Assembly: GCF_051014685.1 (NCBI RefSeq)
Contig: NC_135054.1
Location: 10,358,001 to 10,422,000 of the forward strand
Length of the DNA stretch: 64,000 bases
Source: Ptiloglossa arizonensis
Taxonomy: Eukaryota; Arthropoda; Insecta; Hymenoptera; Colletidae
Direction of reading: 5' to 3'
Numbering within the stretch: the stretch's first letter is position 1; each line of letters begins with the position of its first letter. Positions 26,654 to 41,600 of the stretch are shown here, piece by piece. Below the pieces are notes generated by a model, which saw only the letters and a program-made list of their open reading frames with translations, was not told where the DNA came from and made no database searches. The position numbers were made by a program, and so were the translations under genes.

Positions 26654-29600
26654 TTCTCTCGTTTTGACAAACTGAACCTTTGCCAGTTCGGAGTTTCACG
26701 AGTGTCTTGTCACGTGGCGCGACAATATCGCACAATCGATTTTATCAAAAGTCTAAACACATCCGATTAAATTTAGTTAGAAGGACGCACGGATAGACAC
26801 CTTCGGAATCGTTATCGGTGTGTCGCACGGTTATCGTGTTCTGCGAGCAACCTGGAGAGTAGATGAGAATCTCGGGCGAATTAACGTCGCAGGGACGAGC
26901 TCACCGGTTTTATTAGAAGTTCGACGAGACTCGCACAGTCTCGAGGCTTTCAATCGAAAAGCTGGAAGTGTGCAGCACGCTCGCGTGCAAACACGTGCCG
27001 GCGTGCTTTAGCGTTCAAATGGGTTGATTAAATGTGTAATTTGTACATTCTACGAGGAAACTTTTTAACCCTTTTGCGCGCCAAGGAGGTTAGCGTTTCG
27101 ATGGCGATCATCGAAACGAGAGATCGCACAATCGCACAGGGTGAGAACCAGACGGTGTATTTCCCTGTCGAGAGGGAAACAATTGTCTTGGAACGCATAA
27201 TTTTAATGAATCGTTTCGTTATATTTTTACGAGTTTCGTAGAAACGATCCTAGGGGTAAAGGATTAAGTATTGCAAATTTCTATCGTAAGATCTCTGTAA
27301 ATTGAGTTCAGCTTGAAAGATTCTTCAAAAATCGTTCGAAATTATGCAGAAAGACAGAGCTATTTAATTTCTTCGCGAAAGAGTAAATACAGAACTCGCA
27401 GCTCTCGTTTGAATGGTCTTGACACAATATTCGTTTAATTTTAATACATGATATTTTTTCAAGCGGAAAACGTTTTTATTATTGCGTTTCTTTTCCTCGG
27501 ATGACGAATCTAATTAAAACTGCAAATGCTGACAAATTAATATTGCGCGAAACTTGATTGGCTTGCTTCAAACAAAATTATTTTTCATTGTTAATCAAAG
27601 GTGAAGTGAAACAAGAAATTACTGAAAAGAATGTTTGCGTCTAAAAATGAATGAAACGGAGAAAGTTACGTACGCTCGTTCAACGGAAAAGCAAAAAAAA
27701 GAAGAATTATTGAAGTTAATGCATCAAAGAGTTTTCTGTTTGCCTTCATTTATTCGTATGTATGTAGTTTTATATTTACTGCTTTCACGAAAATTTGAAA
27801 ACAATTGTTCTCGATTTGAAATTATGTTTGCCTTGTAATATAAAAACGATTACAACATTTTTGAGATTTAATCGCGTATATGTTTACGAATATTTTTCGA
27901 AATAAAAGATTCCAGTATATTAAACGTAAAAACGTAATACGATTGGTTTCATCTCGTGAGAAGTTTACTTCTCAGATATCTCATCGGTATTTCGAAATGT
28001 TTCGCACTCCCTTTTCAGCAGCTTTTTCATTCTTTAATACCTTACTGGAATCCTTGGAACTTTTACTTTCTTCTTGCTGTAGAATTTCTGTTCCATAGTA
28101 TCTGCTCGAAAGTCCCAAATCTTTTACTGCGTTCCTTCCACAGAATTTCTGTGCTTCAATCGCTTACTGAACTTTCCAAATCTTCTGCTCGTTCTTTTCC
28201 TCCAACTTTCATTCTCTAATACCTCACCCGAAATTATAGATCTTTACGCGGTGTATTTTATGTCCGAAATTCCTTTTTTGTCGCTCGTTTCAACTTTTCA
28301 ACAATTTTCACGCCTCTCATTGTTCGTTAAATACAATCAAAGATATATTACGGTATCGATAAATAAAATAATAATAAAAATAGTCTGTACAAACATACTG
28401 TAGAATAATAATAATAAAAACAGTCTCGAGAACTATTCTCTGATACTCTAGAGAATATAACATACTTCTACCAAACATTTGTATTATTACTTTATTCGTT
28501 TATCACATAATCAAACGTATCGCCGAAGTATAGAAAATTCTAAATAAACTAATAAAACAGTTCCAAATTTCAATTCGGAGTTTTCAAATCTGAAATAAGT
28601 ATTGCCCTACGGTTTTCATAAAGCAATTTCGAAAGAAATGTCCGAGAAGGGAAGAAACATTTAAGAACACGAGAGTTACTTCGGTAAATTATTCGATAAT
28701 TTAATTTTCCTCGCGTGTTTCGTGTTGTACATGGTTTCGAACGCAATTTGGTTCTGCGATACACACAATTTTCATTTGTACAATTCATGCGGCAATTCTA
28801 TGCAGAATTCAATTTCGCTATTACGATTCCCAGTTGTGGTCAAGGTATTCGAGAAAATCGAAGCGGAGTTGTCAGAGGTAACGAGTTCGGAGAATCAGCG
28901 TCGACTAATTACCGGGCATTATTGCAGACATTCGTACGTTTTAATTGGTCGGCTCGTTAATCGCCGCGTGTACGTGTCATGCGGCGATATTATAACTGTT
29001 CCACGTGACTCCGCGACTAACAGAAGAAAAATTGATAACATGTGATGCACCATATACGATCGAAATTCCTTGCTTGTAACAAAATTTCAACTACGATGCA
29101 ATCGAACTATTAACTATTCTACCAACGAATATTTATTAACTCACGACGCTATTGTATCTTATTATTTTACTAATATTTGGGGTAACATCAGCCTCGTGAC
29201 TGAATTTAAACTGGAACACGTGAATACCTGCACGAGTATCTCAACGTACAGTGTAAACAAATAAGTATACTTTCCTTTTGAGATAGTAATATACATGTGA
29301 ACGATTGAAATATATATTCGTTTCTAGATACTCTAATATTATTATCTAAAGGTATTTAACTCATTGCATAAGTAAAAGATTTGTGTCGTTGAAAACTTAC
29401 AGCAACCTTATCTCAGTTTTAAAGTTTCGATAGTTCAGCTTGTTTAACAATGATCACCTTCGAAACGAATTGCGTTAAAGCCGCTCCTATGTTTGCAATT
29501 TACCTATTCCTCAGCATACAGGGTCGAATTTCGTGCATTAATTGAAATAAAAATTGCTCGACGAATATCTTCACAACTATAATATTAACTTTCCATCCCC

Positions 29601-32600
29601 TGTACTTTGAAACGCTTTCACACGTATATAAATACAGACAATTTTAGCAGTCTTGATTATTCTTTTACATTTAACCTGTCAATCCACAAGTTTAGTATTG
29701 TATTCGGAAACCAAATAAGTGAATAAACTAAGAATAAACACGTTACGATAAAATTGAAAAACACACGAACTTTGAACTTGGAACAAACGATGGAACATTT
29801 TGAAAAAAAGTCTGTCGAAATTGTCGATAAATAACGCGAGTCGTTTCACGTTGAATATAAATTTTCCAAAGAGTAAATTACACTCTAGCTGCATTTTTTA
29901 CTTGCTTTTTCCACGAAATATCATCTCGTCGATCATACCACGATTTCCCGTGCACTCTGTACATCGAAACGCGAACGCGACGTGTAAAACAATTATTCAA
30001 TATTCCCCGCAGAATTACCATGCTCAGTTCAAAGTTTATTTTCAGTTACTACGCGTCGACTGCTTTTCCACCCCGTTTGGCGCCACCGTTGAAGAGACCC
30101 CGTTTGATGCCGCCGACTCGATCGCAGCATCCGAAGCAGCAGAAACAACAACCAGCTGCAAACACGGCCACTGTTCCGGACTTGAACCAGTTGAAAGTAT
30201 ACAGTGAGTACCAACCGTTTCGTCAGATATGGAACGTTTTCAGAGTCCTAAAAAAAAAAAGAAAAAAGAAAAAAGGAAAAAGAAAAAAAACGATTCAATT
30301 GGGTAGAAACACACAGAGAACCCACGAGCACCGATCACGGTTCCGTGGAAACGTTTGAAGCCTCGCGAAAGTACAGTTCAGTAATTCGTCTCGTTCGATT
30401 GTGTGCGCGCGACCGAGGGTGTAGACGTACCGTTGAAAATTATAGCGCGAAGGAAACGCATCGTTGACGCTTGTTCCCGCGTTACGGTGTTGCTTAATTA
30501 CGCGTGTCTGCGGAATCGAGCTTTAAATATGGCAGCGTGTAAAAAAAAACCAAAGAGCGAGGTAAAACGTGTTTGTCGCGGGACGAGATCGCGACAGTCG
30601 AGCCACCATTTACGTTCTCATTTAAAAAGTTTTAGATTATCGGGACGCGCGACGGCCAGAGCGAAAGTTTTGCCGCGAAATAATTGCACGTTGTAGCGAG
30701 TAATTTATCCGGCGAAGGGGAGGGATTAAAATTTGTCGCGGACACGCGCGATTTAACGCGAGACTCGTCAGGATCGGTGGAATTGCGCGACGATTTCGTT
30801 TCGCCGAATTTAATACTGCTGTGCATCGTACCCGTTTTTCATTTAACGAGTAAGTACCGTTGATTGAACGATAGCGACGATCGAGCGATCCGAAGACTTG
30901 CGTAAGTGACCGAACATGTGTCACAGGTATTTGTATCGGTTTGACATTTTTTATTTTTCAAATTTTAACTCTTTTCGATCGATCAGAATGGGCCACGTAA
31001 ATTGACAACATTCGTATCGGTCTTTTAGAATTTTCTAGGAATATTTTAACAAGTCACTTCTGAAGGGAGAACGTAGCACGTGTATAATTTTTTCAACTGG
31101 TATAAATATTATATAAACTCACGCACTTTTTGACAGTTCTTTAAAAGACTTAGTTATTTTTAAAAAATTCTATTGTTTGTATAATCCAAATGTATCCTTC
31201 ACCGAGAGTTATAAATAAAATACCGATACTATTTAAACCATCTTGTAGAATAAAATCGTTTCGTACACTTCGTTTTCGAGAAAATCAATTTTAAGTATTT
31301 GTCGGGCATTCGTCCATTTTCGTAACTTTTTAACTTTTCAATACTTGTAACAATTCGTCCACTTGTGCGATACTATTAGAAAGTAATATTTGAGAGGAAC
31401 GCGAAAAGTTAATACCGGTACAAAAGAAAAAATAGATCTCGGAAGTTTACTTATTTTCTAGCTTCTCTCTATCTCGGGCAATTAACAAACTGTCGTTTTA
31501 ATAGAATTATATTTGAGAAGTAATTTATATTTTGAACTTAACCGATTATTTTTTCCTTAACTCGAATGATAACGTCAGCGTCTCCGTGCTTTGGCTGTGA
31601 CTTTTCTGACTGGAGAAAGAAAACTTCGTATTTCGTACCATATTACCGTGAAAACTTTATAAAAACGTTCTAGTATACTCGGTAGAAAATACAATTAATT
31701 TATTTCACATCAAATCAAACACAAAAAATAATAGCCGTCGTAGTGCTGTCGTTGAAAAATCGTGGTTCAATTTACTTTTCATTGATAGAAAAAGGAAACA
31801 GGAACCATTTCGAGATATTAAGAAAGAGAAAGCTATCGTTCTCTATCCATTAGGAATCTATTTACTTCTCAATTTAAAAAATTGGATGCTATTGGAAATC
31901 TTTTTCAAAGAGAAGCACTGCACACACAAATTTCAAATTGTTTCATATATTTATTTATGTATTGACAAACGACAGGAATTCTTGAAGCATAAATAATTGA
32001 TTTTGTCGGTGTTACACATCGTTGAGTACAACGCGTAAAAAATATTTGCTCTCGCGGTTGACATGATAATTCTCGCTCTGGTTATCAAAAACACCAAAAA
32101 AGATTAGAAAATTTTTCAATCTGTATAAGTGTAACTGTCGGCCGTGACAAAATAAATAAAAGAAAAAAGCTCGAAAACTGTAAAAAGGTTGATAACCTAA
32201 AAAAATTCGTTTCTATTTTAAATCTCGTATCTTTTCCCAACCATGAAAATAACTCGTTCACAGATATCGGGTTAATTTCAGTCGAACGATTCGGAGACAT
32301 TTACTTTATATACGTATAAAATTTCAAGTTAATCGGTATTTCTGCCAAAAAAATTGTATCGACGAACTCGTAAAAATGTTATTTCATAACATTTGAAACA
32401 ATCTTTGCGAAAGGTGGCTTTCAAATTTAACGTAAATTTTCAAACCACGCAACGTCCTCCAATTTGTCCAATATTTCGAATCTCTCCGTAATATTTTATT
32501 AACACCTTTTCGAAACTTCGAACTCCCTCCTCCTCCCAGAAGCGGAGGAAATCAATTTTCCTTTACCTCGGAACTAAACAGACCCCTTAATTGGAGAAGA

Positions 32601-35600
32601 CGAGTTAACCGATCTCGACTCATTTTTAATTACGCGCACAGGGGAAGTTTCTCGCCGTGAAATGACCCAGGTAACAGATCGAAACGTACAATTTCTACGA
32701 TACCGACTGGCCCCGGATCGAGTACGGTTTAAATTTGAATTAATTGAAAATCGAATCTCAATTTCTGTGTTACAGGCAACCCGGATATCCTGATCTGCGG
32801 CAACTGCAGGGAAATGTTTACAGACCTGGGAGAGCTGCTCGAACATAAGCGAAATTACTGCAAGCTGCGGTTTACATGTAAATGTCACACCTTCAACGGA
32901 ACGGCCCCAAGTATGTACTTGAAAGAAAAGTTAGAGGCGGCACCGTTTCGGTAGGCAAACGCGTATCTCGGACCGATCGAGTTGCCCTTTCGCGAAGGGT
33001 TCTGCGATTTCCTTCGCGAGGTCCCGAACGCCTTTAAGAAATTTTTCAATAAAGCTACGGCTTTCGTTGGAATTCGAGGGCGCAGCCGGTTTCGAAATAC
33101 TCACCCCGGCGCAGTGGTTGTTACCTTTCTTCGTGGGCGTTATCCCGGCCGCGTTGAACGTACCAGGTGTAAAAATGAAATTCGAACCGGCTCGAGTGGT
33201 TCCTCCCTGTGTTACGATTCCCTTTCCGCGACGGGATTGTATTTCGGCGGTTTTATCGTGAAACGCAGCTGCGTCGCTGCAACCGGCCACTTAACGGATT
33301 TGTTTAGGATCGAGGAATCGTATCTAGTTTAAGGAAAACGTTGCGGAGCAAGGTCGTGTGTTATCCCTCGAATTTGCGTGGAAGGTGTCTACGACCGTCT
33401 ACGTAGTTTACGATCCCTATGATTCGACTCTCGAATCGGAAGAGAAGAGTTCTCAATGGCTCGGCGAACGTCGATGGAACTGACCTACGGAAGAACGAGC
33501 GAAACGTTTATTTTGTTTACGTAGAGAGAAACGAACCACAGTCATACGTTACATCGATGCACGCTATTCGTTGAATAGTTTAAATACACACCACGACCGA
33601 AACGAAATTCGCTAGACTTCAATCAGTGGAAAACCTAGGTTGCACGAATTTTCTCGTACAGAAAGCTTTTCGTCGGTGTTCGACTTTCTTTTTGGTTAAT
33701 GTTTTCCAGTTACAACTTATCGATTGCAACGCGTTCCTTTCGTGTCCCACCTACTTTCCATTTAACTTTGCAACGTTCCCGAACATTTCATTCTCAAGGT
33801 TTTTGGAGATTCGTTACTGGTATTTGAGTAGTATCTACAATCGTGAGGTTCGAATTATGAAGTTAATCGCAAACCACGATTTCTGGAAATACTTCCTTTC
33901 GTCTTTGTTTACGCGATTTAGATTCAAGAAATTGTTGAAAGGTCGGTTCGCATTCCGTGTCGCATTGATCGGTAAAATATAGACGTATGTATATGTGCCC
34001 ACACGTATAACCAGAAGTATGCACCTTAAATTTATCAGAGAGATAGAATTTTCTTAGAATTCTTTATATCTGATCAATTTCTGACATTCTAAACAGTTAT
34101 CGTACTCATTGGTTCTGACACGTTGGCTGACATCGTGTGAATGTATACAGTGATTTGATAAATTAGTAAATATTATTTAAGCTCTCCGGACAACCATCAT
34201 AGCAAGGAGATATGTTTCGAGAGATTATATAGACGTTTCTATTCAATATTTACATTCACTTCCCCTTCCCTCCAGTATTCTAATATTTTAATCACGAACG
34301 AATCTAACAACTACTTTTCGTATTAATTAAATTCCAAAGACAAGTTCGTCAAAAGTTACCTTACAATATCTTGACGACCGTATCATTTTTAACTACAAAA
34401 GTGTTAGAGGCATTTTTACTAAAACCGAAATTAAATGACATCATTATACATAATCTATAAATATTTTTGTATCGACTTAACAACCGTCAGGATTCCCTGC
34501 ATATATGTACATAAATATATTCTGTATTAACCATAAGTTTTATACATATATAAACTAAAAGAATACCCAAATCATCGTGTAATCAATGTGTTCTATCGAC
34601 ACCTTCATTTACATAAGTCGACTTCCGTATATTATTAAGTTTTCCGATCATCGTCTGAAGTAACATCGCCGAAATCATGTAAACGTATCTCGTGTTTCAT
34701 CCATATTCTTTCTACGGACAATCCTTACGAGTTACAGAACAACTGTGTTTGAAGATTTACAAGGATATTGTAAATAACGATCTGATCACCTCCCACTCAT
34801 GCGTACGTCTACACAAATTGGAAAGGACAACTATTTTTATTAATTTTCCCCAAGCGAGAAAATGTAATTATTGTATATAACTTTCTGTGTAATAGTTTGA
34901 ACGTGTACAGTAGTGCCTCGATTAATGTGAAAATCTATGTTAGGAATACGTGTTGAACAATCGTACTAACCACTGTTTATATTTTTTCTATTTCTCATTG
35001 TACCATCACGAGAGTATTATCAAGAGGTTGGGGAGCCCGATGAAAATATATTCGATCACGACCTGGTTCAAATTATTTTTAATCACACGTAGTGTCTCAG
35101 AAATGATTCGAATAAATTGTAATTAAAAATAATTCAAGCGTGGTCGTATTTAGACTCATTTTGAACGGTGAGAACTCGCAAATCGGTTAATATTACTGTC
35201 GCGAAGATACAATCAAATGTGTAGAAAATTTTGATTTCTATATTTTAACACACCGATACAGGTTGAAGCTTCGGCCACACGAGATCGAATTTCCAGCTAC
35301 AAACCCATTTCCACTACGTGTATCCGATTTATTTTCCACTTCGAGCAACTCGTTTGCGTTTGACCAGTTCCAAGAATAAATTCTCGGCCAATCCTCGGTT
35401 AAAGTTAACTGGAGGTCTGAATTTTGTTTAACATTAAGCGAGGGGCTACCGCATTACTTCTCTGACGTTGTACGTATTATTTTATTTCTTTGCTACCTTA
35501 AAGTGTTTAAATCTATGACTTTTAAATACACTGCATCGTTTATAAATATTCAATCGTCGCGATCGTCGTGTCGCTGAAGACGACTCCAAAGAAAGATCGA

Positions 35601-38600
35601 AAAGATCAACAATCGAAGTTTAAACTGTGCTTGGGTTTTATTCCACTTTTTATCACAAGATACTGTTCTATCGCAAAACATTGCGTCCAAACGATGTCCT
35701 TTTTTCCTTCTTTATAACATCGTCACATGAAACAGAAGTCGTTACTCTCTTGCATAATTTTATCTCGCACCTTCTCTGTCTCTAACAATACTCCCCTTAT
35801 GAACTGTCCTATAACGGTGTACATTCTCCGTTTACTTTGGATTTGAATACCATATTAGGTGGGTGAGTGTAGACTTTTGTGGCCGAGTGTATGTTTGCGT
35901 TTCATGGGTAAAACGTATTACCATTGCCACAGCGGTACCTAAGTTATTTATGTCAAATATATAACCGATGATACATTGACAGCCAACGTATTAATAAATG
36001 AAATTTGGGGTAAAGTCATATTCGAATATTCACATACGATAGAATCACAGAATTTGAATAATTCCTGCAGTTATAGCAGCGAAGTGGTTAAAAGCATAAA
36101 CATTTCATGTCCAAAGGGGATTCTACGACAGCTCTGCTCTGCGTTCTCTGCAAAGTATCCTTCCCGTCAGCATGGGAACTGATGGTCCACGCTCAGGCAG
36201 CTCATATGATCAACATTTACGAGTTGGGAACTCGGCCTCAGAGTCCAAGATCCGCGCCCAGCCCTCCGCAAAGTCCAAACCAGCATCAGAAGGAATCATC
36301 GCCATCACCGCAGGACTTTCAGGTGTGCTTCATTAGAAATTTTATTAATTTTTTTTACAGCTCTGTAGACAATCGGCGAGTAATGCTCGTACGTGTCCGG
36401 AAATATCAAATATTTCTCATTCGAATGAACTGGATTAAATTGGTCGAAAATTGAAAATTCTTGAGTGAGAAAATTTGTCAAAGAATCTGGATAATTCTTT
36501 AGGATAATAGGACCTCTCCAATTTTCGTGCGTGGCTTTATTTGCTACGTTCAATCATATTTAGAATTTTCAAAAGAGTATTCATATAAATGATTGGAATT
36601 CTAGTTGGTTGGAAAAATACTTACATTTATACATAGTAGCCTGGGAATAAATTTTACGTGTAAATAATATACATTAATATGCAATATAATTGATACACTA
36701 TTATACAGTAGTTTATAATCGATATGTAACTGTAAAAGAAAAAGGCACAAAGTCAGAAGTTTGAAGACTAACGACAATTGTAATGAAAAGTTTCTCTTCG
36801 ATCTCACGAAGAAAAATATTTAAAAGAAAAAGCATTTCACGGTGGCATTTCAGAACAATAATGAAAACCAAAAAATACACAAGTATTACCGTATATATTA
36901 TACGCAGCACGGATATTGAATTCACTTAAAGGAAAAGTAATTTCGCTGTGATGGATTTTCTATTTCGTTATTTTTGTTGGCCAAAAAGCGAAGTAGCGAA
37001 CGATGACTGAGCAGTCTTATCAGAATGAACAGGCTTGACTGAAAGGGACTGAAAATAAAATACGACGCCACCTATTCGCGTAGCTTTAATTCTTGAGATA
37101 TTTCTGGCCGGAATACGAACATAGTCGGAACGTCAATCTAGCAATCGAGTTTTTCTCCCTTATTCACGCGATACGATTCTCCTTCCATTCTTCTCGCATT
37201 CGCTCCTACCCTTTTTTAATTCCGAACAGCAAAAATCTTTATTTCTTGAAATCTTCGATCGAAGGAGATTCATGGATTTGCTTCGAAGGTCCTGGCGTGA
37301 AGTAAATACAACGAACCAGACTTTCTCGCTTCTGTGAAAGAAATTAATTGGACATTATTCAGTGGACCGAATACCGAAAAAAGTTACCGAGCAAACAATA
37401 CGTGTACTAACCGAGTGCAACGTTTGACAATAAGGGACCGAACGTTTCTTATTTTAAAAAGAATAGTTTTTGTAAGTAAGATACATTTTTGAAGACGATC
37501 CCCTTGAATTCTTTACGTTACGTGTCTTAAATATTTAAGAAACGAGAAGATTGCTTTGTCTTGTAACGTCTTTCGATGAAAACTTTCTAAATATAGTTTA
37601 AACTTTTTTAGAACTCTTGTTCGTCACGCAATAACGTGTAAATGACTTCTTAGTTTATTACTATGGTGAATGACTCCGGAAGAAAAGGTATTACGACGTG
37701 GTATAAAAATAAAGTGTATGAAGGACGTTATCGAAGGAAATTACCCTCTCAGATACCAAAACGACTACATTGTGATCCTGCACGTACATTTATCACAAAA
37801 TCTGAATAATTTTTAGGAAAATATGCCCTCTCCAATTTTCGTGTGTGGCTTTATTTGCCACTAGTTTTACGCAAAAATTATTTCCCCATGTCTGATACTT
37901 AAAATTTTTATATCTTTCGATGCAAATATTTCCTAGTAATATCCAGTTCCAATTCAATTAATCAATGGAATGGATCATAAACGCAGTCAGTTACTTTATA
38001 TTTATTCGTGACGTGATAATAATTACTTATATAGAGCACTACTGTGTTTGATATTCAATTTTAATCAGGTTATATGTAGTTCTCTCCTCGAAAGAGAAAC
38101 CTTTAACATTATTACGAATATACACGAATATACTCTGCGATGTAATATCCGTGATACAGTGGTTGGAAAAAGAAAATAATACAGTAAAATTTACATTCTG
38201 CAAATTGTGCGAAATTTCCAAAGTGACTGAAAGATTCCTTTACAGACCAATCTTATCTAATGCGATTTATAAAATAATAACGCACACGATGGAAAAACTT
38301 GTAGTTTAACTTAAATCGTGACTGATCGTTAAATCGTTGCTTTAAATCGATTTGATTATTTTTTACTATCAAGGTTTTGATTATTTCCTGCAACGTTTAA
38401 CATCGTTGGTGAAATTCCTGTGAGGTATGTGAAATGAGAACATCGATCCATTGAACTGGAAGCAATAATGACAACAATGTCAGTCAATTTAAACAATATA
38501 AGTTCCCCGCTGCAAAGAAGAAATGTAAGTAGTAATATCGTCAAGCAAGCTCGGTGCTTAAGACAAGGCTCCGAAGAACCGGAACGAAATTCCGTAACAA

Positions 38601-41600
38601 AAGAATGAAATCCTGTCGTCGTAGAGAACGATGTACAACTGGGAAAAATATTACTTCATCATATGTTCCTCTGTCGATATGTCAACTCCAGAGCACAAAC
38701 AAGGTATAAGATTGACCGTATCAAGAACTTTGAACCTTCATTTTGGATTCTGGTGTTTAAGAGCCTCTTTGTTATTTTCACTTTCAATTACGCGAAACAT
38801 TGAGGCTTATATTAATTATACAAAAATCGAATTGATTGCAATTATTTCATTTTGTGCGATATAATATTATACGAGGATCGTTCGATAATTGAATTGATAT
38901 TTGAACTGATTCTTTAATGCTCCAATACTTTTTACCTGTATACGAAAAAAGGAGTAATTTTTAAATGGTATTCCATAATAATACCATCGATAATCATTTA
39001 CGGACAATTTTGTTAAGTAGATTTGATAGTGTATCAAATTGTATCGTTACGGGAAGGAATTAATTTCGTTATTTATTTCGTACAGTTCTATGGTAGAATA
39101 TGCTGTAATGACTATAAGTACTTTAACATCCACTGATGAAATAATTTGAATTGTTGAATCTGATTTCCCTCGCTGACTGGTAAATATAATTTAGGATGAG
39201 TTCAAATTTTTGCATTTTAAAGTCATACTAGACTCCATGAGTATCCTTGGATAAAATACTAAATATTTTATATAAATTGAATAAGTGAAATGGTTGTTCT
39301 ATATGTAACGAAGAAAATCATTAATCACAACGACTCTCAATATTAATACAAATGACCACTTGCTAAGATATTGCTTGTTTTAGTTTATGTATGTAAAAGA
39401 ATGTACGTTAACTATAAATTATTTTCCAATTTACAGCAAAACTTTTTAAATATTCAGTATTCACTGTAGCTTCTCCTTATCGTAATATTGATCGAATTAA
39501 GTACATCGATTTCAGTAACTGTACATGTATAATAATTCGTAGGAAATTATTTGCTCAAATCGTATTGTATCGTCGATATCTTACGATATCGATAAGTACT
39601 TTGTACCATGATAGAATACGGTGCCAATAAATTTACTCGTATTTCCAGAAGAAAAGATTTAAACCAAAGATCGTAGTAACGAATCAGTTGAGTAACCGCT
39701 ATTGTTATTTAATGAAGAGCAAATAAGGTATGCAAATAAGCAAGAGTCGAACGAAGAAAATAACAGAAGTAAATTATGAATAATAAATAAAATAATGGAA
39801 TACAATTATATTATTTATCGAGCATGTCTAATGAATAATATACTCTATTAGTAATATCTGTATATAGAATATCGACGTGAATGTTAGACGAGAAATAGGT
39901 GAGCCGTCACATAAGAAAAAAATAAAGTAGAATAGGTCATGCAAGAGTTCACAGCTTAACTTATCACCACTGTGACACACATCAACGGAATAGTGTCATC
40001 TGTTACAAAAGGAAGATAAAATATGTCAATTAATCACATCCTATGTTTCCAATGTATTTAAATTCCGTATATATTTAATTAACGTGTCATACACGCGTGG
40101 ACCTTTCAAATTAGACATAAAATTTAACAAGATTGAACGATTTCCTTCGAAGAACAGAATAATTACATCTAACTGAATATTCTCTCGCGATTTTCGGAAA
40201 TTTGATACAAAATCGTTCCTCGTGGTATAAATTATCTCTTTAATAACGTTTGGAGAATGACCCGAGTGGAAAGAGTAATTTTCCAAATAGAAAGTGTTCG
40301 CAGTTGTAACAAACGCAAGTGTATATAAGGAAAAGTGATACAAGCGACGGAATCTTGAATTTTAGAAAACAGCGAACGAAAGTTAAACTCGAGTAAAAGA
40401 ATCTGTATGCTTTCCAATATTAACTCACATTGTTATTCGTACTGATAGAAGCTTAAAAATTCCTAACAAAATACACTTTTCTAAACGCTTTTCTTCGTTC
40501 ATGTTTTCGTACGGAAACTTTCCTCCCCATAAGGGTGACCTAGTTCTGAAAAATTTATATTCGACCATTTCTGTTTCGTAATATTCGCAACATGCATCAA
40601 AAATTTTAAAGAGTTTCTCCACTAAAAAAACACGAATCTTACGTATCGCTTTCTACGCTTCTTTGAAAAAATCTACTTGTATCATTTTTCCACCGAGTTC
40701 TACATAAATGTTTACTCACGTCGATCGCATTACGAAACAATAAATAGTTGATAAGATTCGAAACAAGCGATTGAAAACTTTTTCAATCGTAGTGCAAACG
40801 AAGCTCGAGAAGTCCATTTACCAGATTATTTTTTCATTCAAATTTCCATTTCGATTTATTACACCGTAGCTTAGCGTATGTTTAATAAACTACGACAATA
40901 TTTGACAACAATGGTGCGAGTCGAGGGACTCACGGGTATCTGTAGAAGGTTCTTATCCAAGTAAATTCTTATCCAGCTCATCTCTCTTCGTCGTCGCTAG
41001 TTTGCCGACGAAAGGTGACAAGTGTGTACGTACAGGAGTACGTGCTACGCGCGTACGATGCTGTAGCAGCTCAGGCTTCGCACGCCCGCACGTTAAGCGT
41101 AATCGATTGTTCCGTGTTTGTTGCAACAGGAAACCAAAGCGTCCGACTGTGAAGAACGTGCCGAAGAAGAGGATCTGGATGGACACGAATTAATACCGTC
41201 CCCTGACAGTGGCAAATCAACGGATAACGAAGCAGTTCTATCACCGATTAAATTACGATCCGATGTGAATGGACTTGATCACGAGGAATGCGACGAACTG
41301 ATCCACGTAGAAAACACCACGCAAGCTTGCATCATGCACGCTCTCAGCATTGTAAGTAGTATCGGTGTTTTATATTACAACGAATTCCCTTTCGTCGTCA
41401 CCCTATCGTTTCCTTAACGTTTCACTCTTTTAACGGAAACATAAATTCATTCAATTTGAAATATTTAGAACGCGGTTAATTCATTAATTATACAAGAATT
41501 ACACACTCGACGAATACAGCAGTAATAACAGGAGCAAGTAAAATATTTCGTTATTCTATTAATTTTTAACCAGCAACCAACAGTCACTGCGTGATTAAAG

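Larger units (their letters stand above)
3210..30045 (+). other. Giant intron of the BCL11-family gene (~26.8 kb)
   Basis: No convincing exon was found between the microexon donor and the 30046 acceptor. All open frames here read as random translation. The intron holds several separately listed elements: hairpins at 5787, 8509, 13830 and 16085, a duplicated element (11.5 and 12.8 kb), GC-rich patches, an octamer site, a mariner MITE and a tandem repeat. Giant introns full of regulatory DNA are usual for neural transcription-factor genes. Confidence 0.6.
36323..41129 (+). other. BCL11-gene intron after the SAW finger exon
   Basis: No zinc-finger or other exon recognised. Contains the duplicated element at 36470 and 37786, a short perfect hairpin at 39573-39592, and close to the 3' end (41026-41080) a cluster of GTACG words upstream of the acceptor. 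Confidence 0.55.

Noticed and set aside
26599..26770. Open frame across the TC microsatellite
   Set aside because: Its Leu/Ser repeat is simple-sequence translation, not a protein.
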